Assembly (NCBI GenBank): GCA_022495995.1
Contig: JAFEMH010000167.1
Span: forward strand, 496,001 to 560,000
Direction of reading: 5' to 3'
DNA from: Adenophora triphylla var. japonica
Taxonomy: Eukaryota > Streptophyta > Magnoliopsida > Asterales > Campanulaceae
DNA: 64,000 nucleotides
Shown here: piece after piece, positions 46,304 through 58,712 of the stretch
Layout: the number at the start of each line of letters is the position of its first letter
Position numbering within the stretch: the stretch's first letter is position 1
The notes under the pieces: generated by a model
Database searches by the model: none
The model's input: the letters and a program-made list of their open reading frames with translations, nothing else
What the model was told of the DNA's origin: nothing
Position numbers and translations under genes: made by a program

Positions 46304-47742
46304 TGTTGGGTTTTATGGGTCCATGCGCAGCGGAATTAAGCATCAAATTAACACAAAACCCAAGCCCTAAGATCCGTTCTATACGATTAAATTGAATTCC
46401 TATGAGATAGAATTTACCAACCTTAATTGCTTTCCGATCTTGAGCTATCGAACAATTTATTGGTGTGATTTTGAATCACAATCTTCAATCTTCAAGAACC
46501 TTTCAATCTTCAGATTGGAACTCTAGGCCTTGATCGTCAAACGAGCGAAGACCCTCTATTGTTGTATCCACACGTAAGAATGAACCAAGAACAGTTCTTG
46601 TGAATTGCTAGATTCTTAAACCTATGGAAGAATATTGAGAAACCTTTTTGGTGATTTTCTTTCTTGAAAATCGGCTCTTTTTCGGCTGTTTACAGACTCA
46701 TATTTATACTACTTTACTATTTAGAGTTTGTGCCCTAATCAAATTAGGAAACAAGTGTAAACCGCCTCTGTGGCTAGTTATGTCACGTGACAAAGGTTGC
46801 CATATGGCTAAGTATGTCGCGTGACAAACGTTGCCATGTGGCTAGTTATGTCGCGTGACAAAGGTTGCCATGTGGCTAAGTATGTCGCGTGACAAACGTT
46901 GCCATATGCAGGAACTTTCAATCATTCTTCCTTTGGTTTAACCAATTCATTCTAGTTGTGTGTGACCCAATAGGATTATATTATGTTGGGAATGAGTTCG
47001 ATCATATCGACTCTCATAAGACATAAGCGGACTCTAGCAAGCCATTATGTCTACCCAAATTATATAACGTAAGAGTTCACGTTTCCAATGGTACACTTCC
47101 ATTTCTCCCTTTGTCTCACGATGTTATATTGAACACAAGTCATGGTCGACGTCAACTTGTATTTGTTCAATGCTTTCTCGATCTTGAGTATAATGATATT
47201 CCAATCGCATTGGGGTGTGGCCACACACTTTTCATCATTATCACTCATCGAGGGGCCCAAGCAAAACATCTCTCTTTCGAGGGACAAATTCCATCTTGAC
47301 TTATCACCCTTCCCATCATGAATTCGATCATGCCAAAGATAGCCTGTATAAATATCGTGTTAAGATATTGTTTGACTAAAATCAAACATGACTTTCATCA
47401 TATGTAAGGTCATGATAATCTCAGGTCTAGGGACTAAATGAAGTGACCATATGAGATTTAATTATGACATTTGACCATGACATAAATCTCATACGGGTCA
47501 AGTCTAGTCACTTGTTCTCTAACAAGTACCCATAATTTCAATGTGCATCTCTATGCATATAATCATCATATGATTATCCATTGACAATTATACTAATTAT
47601 TCTCTTAATAATTAGGGACAGAGATTATTACAATAAATATGCAAACTATATAATAATAATCAAATAATAAACATAAACGATAAAGATGATACATAACGGT
47701 CCTCAGTTAAACATAACTAAAGCCTAGGGCATTACACCAACA
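46304..47742 (-). repeat. Copia 3 LTR, 3' on the element strand (1439 bp)
   Basis: On + from TGTTGGGTTTTATGGG to GGGCATTACACCAACA. TATTTATA at 46701-46708 (minus TATA). Four tandem 33-34-bp units, each with a TATGTCGCGTGACA-type palindrome, occupy 46769-46914 upstream on the minus strand. Confidence 0.95.
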
Positions 47743-47754
47743 GTCTCCCACTTG

Positions 47755-50700
47755 CACTAGGCTCCACTTATGTATCGAATACTCATGGATCTAACATGAC
47801 CATCATGCTTCCGCCTGTGCGAGGGTCTTTGTAAGTGAATCTCTTATGTCATCATCGGTTGATACTTTGTATATTTTAACGTCTTTTCATTCTTTATGAA
47901 TTCCTCGAAGAACGTCTAAGTGAGTGTTTGGATTGCTGTTGTGACCTTGGTTCCATTATTTGCACAAGTGGCACCACTATTGTCATAACAAAAGTTTCCC
48001 CGATTAGTGATACATGGAACATTTCCTAAACACTAATGAACTTTTGATCCAAACTGCCTCTTTTAGCCACATCATATGTTTCTAAGATTTGGCCTTAGTA
48101 GTAGAATTGGCTACAATTTCTACTTGGAACTCTTCCAATCAAAATTGCACCTCTAATAAGCATAAACACAAATCCTAATTGCGATTTTAAAATAACTTTG
48201 TCAGTTTGGAAGCTAGCATCTATGTAACCCTTACAACAAGATTAACTTCCAATCTTTCAAATACCAAAAACATATCCTTAGTTCTTCTTAAGTACTTAAG
48301 GATCATCTTGACTCCCATCCAATGGTTTATATCAGGATCAGATTGGTATCGACTCATCATATGAGACGCCGGGTTTAGTACAAGTCATGGCATACATGAC
48401 GGATCCAAATGCCGAAGCATATGGAACTTCATTCATTTCCCTTTTGCTCATCAGTTGTCATAAGAAAATGAGTATTGCTAAGAGAAAATACCATGACCCA
48501 TTGACAAGCCACTTTTCTTAGACTCTTTTAAGAACATTGTCAATGTGAACACTTTGACTCAAACAAATTTATCCTTCTAGATCCATCTCTATAGATCTTG
48601 ATGCCAAGGATGTAAGTGGCTTCACCCATATCTTTCATTGAGAAACCTTTCCTTGACCAAGACTTTGACAGTCTTAAGTGTCGGAACTTGTTTTTCCAAT
48701 GAGTAAGATATCATTGTAATAAAACAATAGAAATAATACTATGCTCCCACTGAATTTCATGCATACACAAGATTCATCTTTGTTCTTTGATGAAGTCAAA
48801 CTCTTTGACCAATTCATCAAAATGAAGATTCCAATTCCTTGAAGCTTGCTTCAACCCATCTCATGGATCTTTACAACATGTATACTCTATTAGAGTTTCT
48901 TGGATCGACAAATTATACGGGTTGTGTACTATACACATCCTTAATAATCTTTCCATTTAAAGAAATTCGTTTGACATCCATTTGTCATATCACATAGTCA
49001 CAATATGTGATAATGGCAATTGAAACTCTAACAGACTTCGACATTGTAACTGGCGAAAAAGGTTTCAACATAGTCAATACTATGAATTTACCTAAATCCC
49101 GTTATTACAATCCTTAGTCATGAAAGTATACACCTTCACATCCATGTCGGTCTTCGAAGACCTACTTGCACCCTTTAGTTTTTACACCTTCAGGTAGCCC
49201 AATCAAGTTCCAAACATGATTGTCAAACATGGATTGTAATTCGGATTTCATGGTTCCTAACCATTTATCCAAATTAGGAGTGGACATCGCCTCAAGATAG
49301 GAAGTAGGATCGTCATTCTCAATGACTTCCATCTTATTACTTTTCGAAATGAGAAATCAATATTTCTTGAGTTTGGATCGTAACTTATCCGATCTATGAT
49401 GGACTTGTGCATCTTGAACCGGTTCCACAACTCCTTTGTGAACTTGGTTCCGTCTCTACTCTTGGATCCATATTATTTTCGGGTTCTTGAACTTCTTCAA
49501 GATTAATTTTACTCCCACTAGATTCTTTATTGAGAAACTATTTCTCAAGAAACAAATCGTGTAGAGCAACAAACGTTTTGTTCTCTTTGCGGTTGTAAGA
49601 TTAATTTCCGAAAATAACTTTGTCAAATTTGGTGCTAACTTATAAGAGACAAGTCTCTTTACATAAGATTCGCAACCCCAAATCTTCATGAAAGATAAAC
49701 TAAGTTTTCTTCCATGCCCCATCTCATGTGGGGCCATAGGAACCGATTTAGTAAGGACTAAATTCAGTGTAACTGCATTATTTCTAATGCATAACCTCAA
49801 ATGGAATTAGGAAAGTCAACTTGACACATCATCGAATGAACCATTTCTAACAAGGTTCAATTCCTCCTCTCAGACACACCATACAATGTGGTGTTCTGGT
49901 GAGAGTCAACTCTGAAATGATTTCATAGTTTTGAGATGATTGTCAAACTCTTGGCTCAAATATTTACCACCTCGATCTAATCGAAGTACTTAATAGTTTT
50001 GCCAAGTTTGTTTTGCACTTCATCTTGAAATGTTTGAAACATCTCAAACGATTCACCTTTAGACTTCATCAGATAGACATAGTCATATCTAGATAAGTCT
50101 TTAGTGAAATGTGATGAAATACCGAAGTCTTCCCCTAGCAATGCTACTTAATGGTCCACATACATCTCATGTATAATGACCAATAAGTCACTAGCCCTCC
50201 CACTACTCTTAGTGTAGGATGGTTTGGTCAATAATCCCAATAAATAAGATCCACATTCCTCAAATGATTCATGGTCATATGAGTCTAAAAGTCCATGTTA
50301 ATGGAGTTTAGATATATGTTTCTTATTTATTTGACCAAGCCGGCAATGCCATATGAACGCGTTTGTTCATATTGTTCGGCTCAGAATTCCCATTTATAAT
50401 TTAGATATCTTCAATATTATTTTGTATCTTAACATCAAGGATATGAGGACCATTCAATGACATATGCAATACAATAAGACATATCATTAAATGAATATAA
50501 AACTTCTTATTGAAAATAAGAAAATTATATCCTTCATCATCCATTTAAGAAACGGAAATAATACTCCTACTCAAATCCGGAACGTAGTCATACTTGTTCA
50601 AAACAAGTACTACACCACAAGGTAAAGTGACTTCATAAGTCCCTATGGCTAATGTAGCAACCCTTGCTCCATTCTTATGCATAGGTTTATCTTACCTTCT

Positions 50701-51406
50701 TTGAGTGACTTTCTATTCTTTGTTCCTTGCACATTTAAACAAATGTGGGATCCAATCCGGTATCATATAACCAAGAACAAGAAATCGAAAGGAAAATATC
50801 TATCATATAGATACTTGAAGTAGTAGCAATCATATTGCCCTTCTTCACCTTTTAGGCCTTCCTAGTAAGCCTTGTAACTTTGCTTCCAATGACCAATCTT
50901 ATTTCAATGGTAGCAAACTGCATCCTTTTGAGACACTTTGGGTTTAGCCTCTTCGGCTATGACAACATTTGTCCTAGGTTTAGCAACTTTTGCTTTACCT
51001 TCTTTTCCTTCCTTTATAAACCCTTTTATTGTGTCAACCATTAACACAATTTGCGGATTGCTCCTTCTTTCATCATATGAATTAAGAGCCTTCACAACAA
51101 CATATATCATTTGCCTAGCTTGCACTTGGAACATTTCCCCTTTTGCGTTATGCTAGAACAAAAGCAGTTTCCATGTGTTCAAGGTTCTTCATAAGAGCCT
51201 TTAAATATGGTGGCAAATACAAGGCAAGCAATATTGTCAGAATCATCAATATGTTTCTAATGTTGCTTCCTTATTTGCCCTTTGCAACATTTGCAATGGG
51301 TTCAGTAGGAACGGATTCGTCAAGAACATACACATTATGTATTGTTCCTTTCGAACTTTGTCCTTCATAAGGACGAATCGCAATTATCATTATGTAATGC
51401 TACTTC
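47755..51406 (-). pseudogene. Copia 3 gag-pol, heavily frameshifted
   Basis: Aligned by order and motif with copia 1. From right: gag region (FQVQARQMIYVVVKALNSY near 51130; lysine-rich KGFIKEGKEGKAKVAKP), protease and pre-integrase remnants, integrase end with APHEMGHGRKLSLSFMKIWGCESY (about 49660-49740), then RT and RNase H traces to about 47760. No long frame survives; single-base indels are numerous and the gag start codon is not preserved. The purine tract AGTGGGAGAC next to the LTR (47743-47752) is intact. Non-functional. Confidence 0.85.
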
Positions 51407-52502
51407 TACAACAAAATATACAAATTATATGAACACATATCAATATCAACACATTTATCATTTAAGAGCAAATAATGTATTTTGCAAATACTCCCACTAA
51501 ATCATACACCTTCCAATGCAAATAAGCATAATATGCATTTAATGGGCTAAGATCCAACTTTAATTTAATCTCAAGTACGCTATGGCGCACCGCTCAAGAT
51601 TAAACTAATTAGGTAGAAAACATCAATCATATCGTATATGATTCTTAGATCTTTTATGAGATTTATTTAAGACATCATATGTCTAAGCATATTTTAATCT
51701 CATCTTATGCCTTGGGTCCAAAACCATTTTGATAACCCAATTAAGTTCATCCACTTTAAATGTATAGGAACCACCATTTCCTCATCTTGCTCGCAAACGG
51801 AATAGAATCAAAGCACCTTGCTATGACAAGCCCACCCAAAACTATCCGAGTGGTCTCAAGTGTTTTAATCATGGATTGGCATAAAGAACTTAAAAGTTAA
51901 ATGAAGGTTCTTTAAAGTAGATTATAAGCATATCAACAAGGATAATCATAACTGTGCACCAGGTAAGTTCCCAAAAAAATAGGTGAGCCACAAGGACTGC
52001 TTAAGTACCAAATCTTCCTTCGACAGAACTCTCCTAGTCATGCACAATTATAATACCAATTTGAATGCAATCATAATCAATACTTTGTATACTGATTTGT
52101 TTCTCTTAAACAATCAGACTCATAAACTGACTTGTTTCTCATAAACAATCAGATTCCTTCAAATTTTGCATAAACTGACTTGTTTCTCATAAACAATCAG
52201 AAAATCAAAATTTAATGTTTCAACTAAACATTTAGGAAATTATGAATCAATGTTTCAACTAAACATATAATTAAATTCTTAACACTTAAGAACAAATAAT
52301 TCATGCATCGCAACTATTAATAAAAACACAATTAAATTAATTAAGCATGCATCATAAACAATGAATTAATCTAGCATAGCCCTATAAATTTTATTTCCAG
52401 AAATTTATAGCATCCTGATTAAGACATAAAACATCTCAGATTATCAACATAATCACAGACAGCGTAAAAAATTATCAAACCGATTCCCGCCTGCATTGGC
52501 AA

Positions 52503-52650
52503 AGTATGTCGCGTGATAAACTCAGCCAGTTGGCTAAGTATGTCGCGTGACAAACGCAGCCAGATGGCAAAGTATGTCGCGTGACATACCTTGCCCAACT
52601 ACCAGATTTTCACTCGTGGCTAACTATGTCGCACGACATAGGTTGCCAGT
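52503..52650 (-). promoter_or_regulatory. Palindrome cluster in copia 3 leader
   Basis: Four copies of the TATGTCGCGTGACA-type motif (two GTATGTCGCGTGACAAAC or similar, one GTATGTCGCGTGACATAC, one CTATGTCGCACGACATAG), spaced 33-60 bp, each followed by a (T)TGCC or AGCC word. They lie in the leader rather than the LTR, as in copia 1 at 22697-22802. Confidence 0.6.
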
Positions 52651-52869
52651 TCGCAGATTTTTCAGATTCAATCAATTCTAACCACAAGGCAATTAAATCA
52701 TATAAAACAACCCTTTTACAGATTTAATTCATCATAATCAGAAAACGATTTTCACATTGTTTCACATAAACAACCAAAATTCTATCGTATACAAAAACAT
52801 GCAATAAGCATATAAACAATTTATATCTTAATTCTAGCATGTTAATTCAAACTTAACCATACGAACGGG

Positions 52870-52881
52870 GCTCTGATACCA
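52870..52881 (-). other. Copia 3 primer-binding site
   Basis: Minus strand TGGTATCAGAGC, one base from the LTR end, complementary to initiator methionine tRNA. Confidence 0.93.
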
Positions 52882-52882
52882 T

Positions 52883-54349
52883 TGTTAGGTTTTATGGGTC
52901 CATGCGCAGCGAAATTAAGCATCAAATTAACACAAAACCCAAGCCCTAAGATCCGTTCTATACGATTAAATTGAATTCCTATGAGATAGAATTTACCAAC
53001 CTTAATTGCTTTCCGGTCTTGAGCTATCGAACAATTTATTAGTGTGATTTTGAATCACAATCTTCAATCTTCAAGAACCTTTCAATCTTCAGATTGGAAC
53101 TCTAGGCCTTGATCGTCAAACGAGCGAAGACCCTCTATTGTTGTATCCACACGTAAGAATGAACCAATAACAGTTCTTGTGAATTGCTAGATTCTTAATC
53201 CTATGGAAGAATATTGAGAAACCTTTTTGGTGATTTTCTTTCTTGAAAATCGGCTCTTTTTCGGCTGTTTACAGACTAATATTTATACTAATTTAGTATT
53301 TAGAGTTTGTGCCCTAATCAAATTAGGAAACAAGTGTAAACCGCCTATGTGGCTAGTTATGTCGCGTGACATACTTAGCCAGTGGCTAGTTATATCGCGT
53401 GACATACTTAGCCAGTGGCTAAGTATGTCGCGTGACAAACGTTGCCATGTGGCTAGTTTGTCGCATGACAATGGTTGCCATGTGGCTAAGTATGTCGCGT
53501 GACAAACGTTGCCATATGCAGGAACTTTCAATCATTCTTCCTTTGGTTTAACCAATTCATTCTAGTTGTGTGTGACCCAATAGGATTATATTATGTTGGC
53601 AATGAGTTCGATCATATCGACTCTCATAAGACATAAGCGAACTCTAGCAAGCCATTATGTCTACCCAAATAATATAACGTAAGAGTTCATGTTTCCAATG
53701 GTACACTTCCATTTCTCCCTTTGTCTCACGATGTTATATTGAACACTAGTCATGGTCGACGTCAACTTGTATTTGTTCAATGTTTTCTCGATCTTGAGTA
53801 TAATGATATTCCAATCGCATTGGGGTGTGGCCACACACTTTCCATCATTATCACTCATCGAGGTACCCAAGAAAAACATCTCTCTTTGGAGGGACAAATT
53901 CCATCTTGACTTATCATCCTTCCCATCATGAATCCGATCATGCCAAAGATAGCCTTTATAAATATCGTGTTAAGATATCATTTGACTAAAATCAAACATG
54001 ACTTTCATCATATGTAAGGTCATGATAATCTCAGGTCTAGGAACTATATGAAGTGACCATATGAGATTTAATTATGACATTTGACCATGACATAAATCTC
54101 ATACGGGTCAAGTCCAGTCACTTGTTTTCTAACATGTACCCATAATTTCAATGTGCATCTCTATGCATATAATCATCATATGATTATCCATTGACAATTA
54201 TACTAATTATTCTCTTAATAATTAGGGACGGAGATTATTACAATAAATATGCAAACTATATAATAATCAAATAATAAATATAAACGATAAAGATGATACA
54301 TAACGGTTCTCAGTTAAACATAACTAAAGCCTAGGGCATTACACCAACA
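52883..54349 (-). repeat. Copia 3 LTR, 5' on the element strand (1467 bp)
   Basis: On + from TGTTAGGTTTTATGGG to GGGCATTACACCAACA. TATTTATA at 53280-53287. Five palindrome units at 53348-53515, one more than the partner LTR, which largely explains the 28-bp length difference. Confidence 0.95.
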
Positions 54350-54354
54350 CACCT

Positions 54355-54958
54355 AATATCAATCCTTTTCCCCTAGATCATCATAGGTGACCCCACACTT
54401 TTTCAAGCTTACCCAACGGTTGGTTTTTTGATACAACATTTTCAAAAATATACTAAAATGAATTGTTTCAAAATTAATAATAGACTTTCATACCTATCCC
54501 AAAACCTAGCACATGTGGGCATGTTGCCAATGTAACATGGTTTCACGTATGGACATGTCGCTCTCGTGACATGTTCTAACGAGAGATCATGCCGGATTTT
54601 TTCTTGAAATCCTTAAGGAATACCCGGCATGCTGCCCAAATTTCTCTAAAAATTTGGACTGCTCGTCCGTCCCATAAATGCTTAGGTTTTATTTAGGTAT
54701 TATTGCCTATTATTAATTTTTAGTCAAGACATTTGGTATATTTTGAATTTTGTGTCCCTAGGTTCCCCTCGAGGCTTAGATTTCAAGAATAAAGGCTTGT
54801 CCTTTTCCAACTGTTCCTAGGACTTAAAAGACACTGCTTTCTACTTGAACATTAATAAGATGCCTGCACGAGTTCATCTCATTCCCTATTCTTCCCTCTC
54901 CCATACCTTCTCAAAATTCATCTCCTCTACCACCTTCAACGATCTTTCCTCTACAGCT
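54355..54958 (+). other. Gypsy E leader, second part
   Basis: Continuation of the E leader after copia 3. Contains GACATGTCGCTCTCGTGACATG (positions 54553-54574), a longer-spaced member of the palindrome family. No gene seen. The ORF track-like extension upstream of 54959 is not needed for gag. Confidence 0.6.
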
Positions 54959-55259
54959 ATGGCAAGTTGGGTGCGTGCTTCTGTTCCCGGTGCTCGTTTG
55001 GTCCGTATTCCCGAGACGGAGGCAGTTCAAGTGTTCGAGTGGTCTTTATCTGATTCAGAGTCTGAAATGTCTGGTGTGGAGAATGGGTTGGCTAGCCAGT
55101 CTGGAGGTACTCCTGCTTTGGGTCAGCCGGGTTTGAATGATTTGTTTGTAGAAAAATTGAGGATTACTCTTGAGGCCTCATTGGTTCGTGAGCGTGAGGC
55201 TCAATTGCTCGCCCAAGCTGCTAGGGCTCGAGAAGAGGAAGTGCATGCTAGGTTTGTGG
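54959..55259 (+). CDS. Gypsy E gag N-terminus, truncated
   Basis: From ATG 54959 (MASWVRASVPGARLVRIPE) the frame is open for about 100 codons and then runs into foreign DNA at 55260. It reads through an acidic/Ser-rich part (SLSDSESEMSGVENG) and a charged helical stretch (EASLVREREAQLLAQAARAR) that looks like the N-terminal coiled coil of a Tat-like gag. The start is chosen because it follows the leader and a short upstream extension (from 54845) has no recognisable content. The reading frame continues by chance to 55390 inside the adjoining LTR sequences; those residues do not belong to gag. E's remaining gag and pol are not in the window. Confidence 0.55.
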
Positions 55260-55278
55260 TGTTAGTGTTATGCCCTAG
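55260..55278 (+). repeat. 19-bp tip of a copia LTR (copia 5)
   Basis: TGTTAGTGTTATGCCCTAG is the exact start of a copia 1-type LTR in + orientation. It sits between E gag and LTR F, so F probably inserted 19 bp into a copia LTR that had itself inserted in E. The rest of that copia would lie beyond F, outside the window. Confidence 0.7.
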
Positions 55279-56836
55279 TGTGAATGTGTGCCCAAAATTT
55301 TTGTGTTTTGGAATTCACGCGAGTTTGAAGACATCCGAGTTATTTGAAAAACGGAGTCGCCACGCCATTTTGATTACCTCAAAACTTTGAAAAAAAGGTT
55401 TTATGGGTTCGGAGGTTAAGTTACCCCTTGGGAAGAACGTTTGGCGTTCACCCAAAGTGCCTTGCCGGAGCAAGTCTCCCGAGATTTCATTAATCGTGTT
55501 TGCTTGCGTGCTTTCTTTGTGTGCATGTGTTTGAAAATAAGGGGGGGGGAATGTCCCAAGTTATCTTCCGGACGTACAAACCATTTGTTGGTTGTCGCTC
55601 GGGATTCCTTGGAATTTATGTATTTGGGATTATGATCCCGTCCTCATCTTATGACTTGTGATCATCGCATTTTAAACCTCGGGACCCTCGGGACTTGCGT
55701 GATCGAGAGAATGACTCTCTTTTGGGTCAAAGATGAGGTTCTTTAGGAAGGAATGTCCTTAGCCCATCAATCCTACGCTTTAAGACGGTCGAGCTCGTAT
55801 AGAGGCTTCATACTCATTCTTAAGCGATAATCGGAGATATAGGGTTCAAGGTTATCCTTTTCCTAAAGAAATCATGAACCTTTAATGGAAGGAACGATGC
55901 AAAGATGAGAACTTTTACACCGGTCCGTTCCAAGGTTGGGGGAAAAGGGAAATGCATGATAAAAAAAATGACTCTTTAATGAAAAGATGACATTTTTAGG
56001 TTGCAAATGATGCTTTTTGATTTAAAGAAATGATCTTTATGCAAATGATGCATAAAGATAGCATTTTTATGCAAATGATGCATTAGAAAAGGGGATTTTG
56101 ATGCAAAGGATGCATTTTTATTGAAAAAGATTTGATCTTTATATGCAAATGATGCATAAAGATAACATTTTTATTGGTAAATAGGGATTTTAGGTGCAAA
56201 GGATGCACCTTTATGAAAAAGACTACATTTTTATGACAAATGAGGTCTTAATGCATGCAAAAAAGGGGAAGGGGATGATAAAGATGTGATCTTTAAGCTA
56301 CCAAGTCCCAAGCAAGATATATGAATGCAATGAGCAAGTATATCAATTAAAATGCAAGGTTAGGGCGTGCGAGGTTACCAATGACTTCCTTTGCTTCTCG
56401 GGACGGAGCTAGGAGGAGAGGTCGATCTTTGGTCTTCAAGGAGGAGGGATGTAGCTTCTTGGCCTTCCTTCTTCTTCTTCTTGAATTCCCAGCAGTTTCT
56501 TCACGTATTTCAGAGTGTATTGTGTATTTTTCTCATATATTGTGTGTGTTGAAATGGGTAGAGGAGGGCTCTATTTATAGGCGATCTGGATAAGGCTAAT
56601 GAAGCTCCGTGCGGCCCAGCCCTTCGCAAATGAGGCCGTGCGGTCTTATCCATTATGACTCAGCATTCTAGAACCATGCAAGGTGGCATTATTCTAGAAC
56701 CTTACAGCCCTAATTTTAATTTGGGACTGCTCTGGGACATTTCCGGAACACTAGGAAGGTCCGGGGAATTACCGGGAAACTTACCGAAATTGCCGGGAAA
56801 TTTAACCTAAGGCATGAGCTGATTTGGGTACTTACG
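55279..56836 (-). repeat. 3' LTR of gypsy F (about 1558 bp)
   Basis: On the minus strand begins CGTAAGTACCCAAATC (first T changed) and ends GGGCACACATTCACA, the B-type LTR end. TATTTATA at 56572-56579 with GCTCCGTGCGGCCC (about 56606) and GGCCGTGCGG (about 56634) upstream. The GATGCAAATGATGCA tract (55980-56240) is the counterpart of the LTR B repeat tract. Confidence 0.9.
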
Positions 56837-57415
56837 AAGCCCTCGGCAACGTCACTTGCAAGGCGAGTGGGGTTGTCGATAGAAAAGGATCCGATCTGGC
56901 GAATGCCGAGACGGATTGGGAGACCAAGGTGGTCGAGTGGCTGAACCTTTTGGAAGGCTACCTACGTATCCCGGAGGAATCAAGCCAGGCCGTAGTTCGG
57001 GATTAGGATCCGCTGGGGAAGGAAGAAGAGAAACTGGTCTCTTGCCGGGAAAAAGAAGAGAAAATGACCTAGGAGGTCAAGCAATTGATCCTACTGGGGA
57101 CATGCTAGGAGTGACCCAGGTGGTCGAATATTTGAACTTTTATGAGGGGGCGCTTTATCACTGAGGAGTGACAAAGAAACAGGGTGACCAAAGTGGTCGA
57201 ATGGCTGGACCTTTTATAAAAGGCTACCTACGTATCCCGGAGGAATCAAGCCTTGATCGTAGTTCAAGCATCACTAGATAGTTAGGAACGATGTCTAGGA
57301 TCCTTGGGATTTTGACAATTCGGAGGCTGTCACCTGATTGACAATTACTGGAGGATGTCACCTAATTTTGACAATTACTGGAGGCTGTCACCTAAAGAAG
57401 CTAGAGCTTATGGCG
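56837..57415 (-). repeat. Hairpin array before F 3' LTR
   Basis: Polypurine-proximal GACGTTGCCGAGGGCTTCG (minus) next to the LTR. CTACG/CGTAG hairpins at 56962-56995 and 57228-57262; GACC-N5-GGTC hairpins near 56922, 57067, 57113 and 57186; TGACA...TGTCA hairpins at about 57313-57390 (three). Same components and order as B 24796-25626. A 60-codon frame at 56824-57006 is incidental. Confidence 0.75.
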
Positions 57416-58712
57416 CTATCTCTTTATGACGGAGATAGAGGTAACTTAAGTTGGGAAACTTGAGCGTACGTCACTATTCGCGGATAGTGGTAGCACAAGT
57501 TGGAATGACTTAGGCATGCGTCACTATTCGCGGATAGTGATAGCACAATTTGAAATGATTTGGGCATGCGTCACTATTCGCGGATAGTGATAGCACAATT
57601 TGAAATGACTTGGGCATTCGTCACTATTCGCGGATAGTGGTAGCACAAGTTGAAATGACTTGGGCATTCGTCACTATTCGCGGATAGTGGTAGCACAAGT
57701 TGAAATGACTTGGGCATTCGTCACTATTCGCGGATAGTGGTAGCACAAGTTGAAATGACTTGGGCATTCGTCACTATTCGCGGATAGTGGTAGCACAAGT
57801 TGAAATGACTTGGGCATTCGTCACTATTCGCGGATAGTGATAGCACAAGTTGAAATGACTTGGGCATTCGTCACTATTCGCGGATAGTGGTAGCACAAGT
57901 TGAAATGATTTGGGCATTCGTCACTATTCGCGGATAGTGGTAGCACAAGTTGAAATGATTTGGGCATTCGTCACTATTCGCGGATAGTGGTAGCACAAGT
58001 TGAAATGATTTAGGCATGCGTCACTATTCGCGGATAGTGATAGCACAATTTGAAATGATTTGGGCATTCGTCACTATTCGCGGATAGTGGTAGCACAATT
58101 TGAAATGATTTGGGCATTCGTCACTATTCGCGGATAGTGGTAGCACAATTTGAAATGATTTGGGCATTCGTCACTATTCGCGGATAGTGGTAGCACAATT
58201 TGAAAATGATTTAGGTATGCGTCACTATTCGCGGATAGTGATAGCACAATTTGAAATGACTTGGAATGACTTGGGCATACTTCACTATTCGCGGATAGTG
58301 GTAGCACAAGTTGAAATGATTTGGGCATGCGTCACTATTCGCGGATAGTGGTAGCACAAGTTGGAATGATTTGGGCATGCGTCACTATTCGCGGATAGTG
58401 GTAGCACAAGTTGAAATAACTTGGGCATTCGTCACTATTCGCGGATAGTGGTAGCACAAGTTGAAATAACTTGGGCATTCGTCACTATTCGCGGATAGTG
58501 GTAGCACAAGTTGAAATAACTTGGGCATTCGTCACTATTCGCGGATAGTGGTAGCACAAGTTGGAATGATTTAGGCATGCGTCACTATTCGCGGATAGTG
58601 GTAGCACAAATTGGAATGACTTGGGCATACACCACTATTTGCGGATAGTGGTAGCACAAATTGGAATGACTTGGGCATTCGTCACTATTCGCGGATAGTG
58701 GTAGCACAAGTT
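57416..58712 (-). repeat. 50-bp minisatellite, 25 copies, each with a hairpin
   Basis: The unit on + is CACTATTCGCGGATAGTG followed by GTAGCACAAGTTGAAATGAC and TTGGGCATTCGT. CGGATAGTG recurs every 50 bp from 57480 to 58691, 25 times, with one 60-bp unit near 58261. CACTAT pairs with ATAGTG around TCGCGG. A leading variant at 57416-57441 pairs CTATCTC with GAGATAG. Frames at 58074-58348 are by-products of the repeat. Homologous to B 24470-24795. Confidence 0.95.

Larger units (their letters stand above)
46304..54349 (-). mobile_element. Copia element 3, complete structure but decayed, nested in gypsy E
   Basis: 8046 bp between LTRs 46304-47742 and 52883-54349, with CACCT target duplications at 46299-46303 and 54350-54354. 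Minus-strand order as in copia 1, to which it is closely related. The internal coding region is full of indels and stops, so this is an older insertion than copia 1 judging by coding decay. Confidence 0.96.

Noticed and set aside
57416..58712. Regular 50-bp repeats resembling a CRISPR array
   Set aside because: The whole unit repeats, with no unique spacers, in a plant retrotransposon 3' region; it is a minisatellite.
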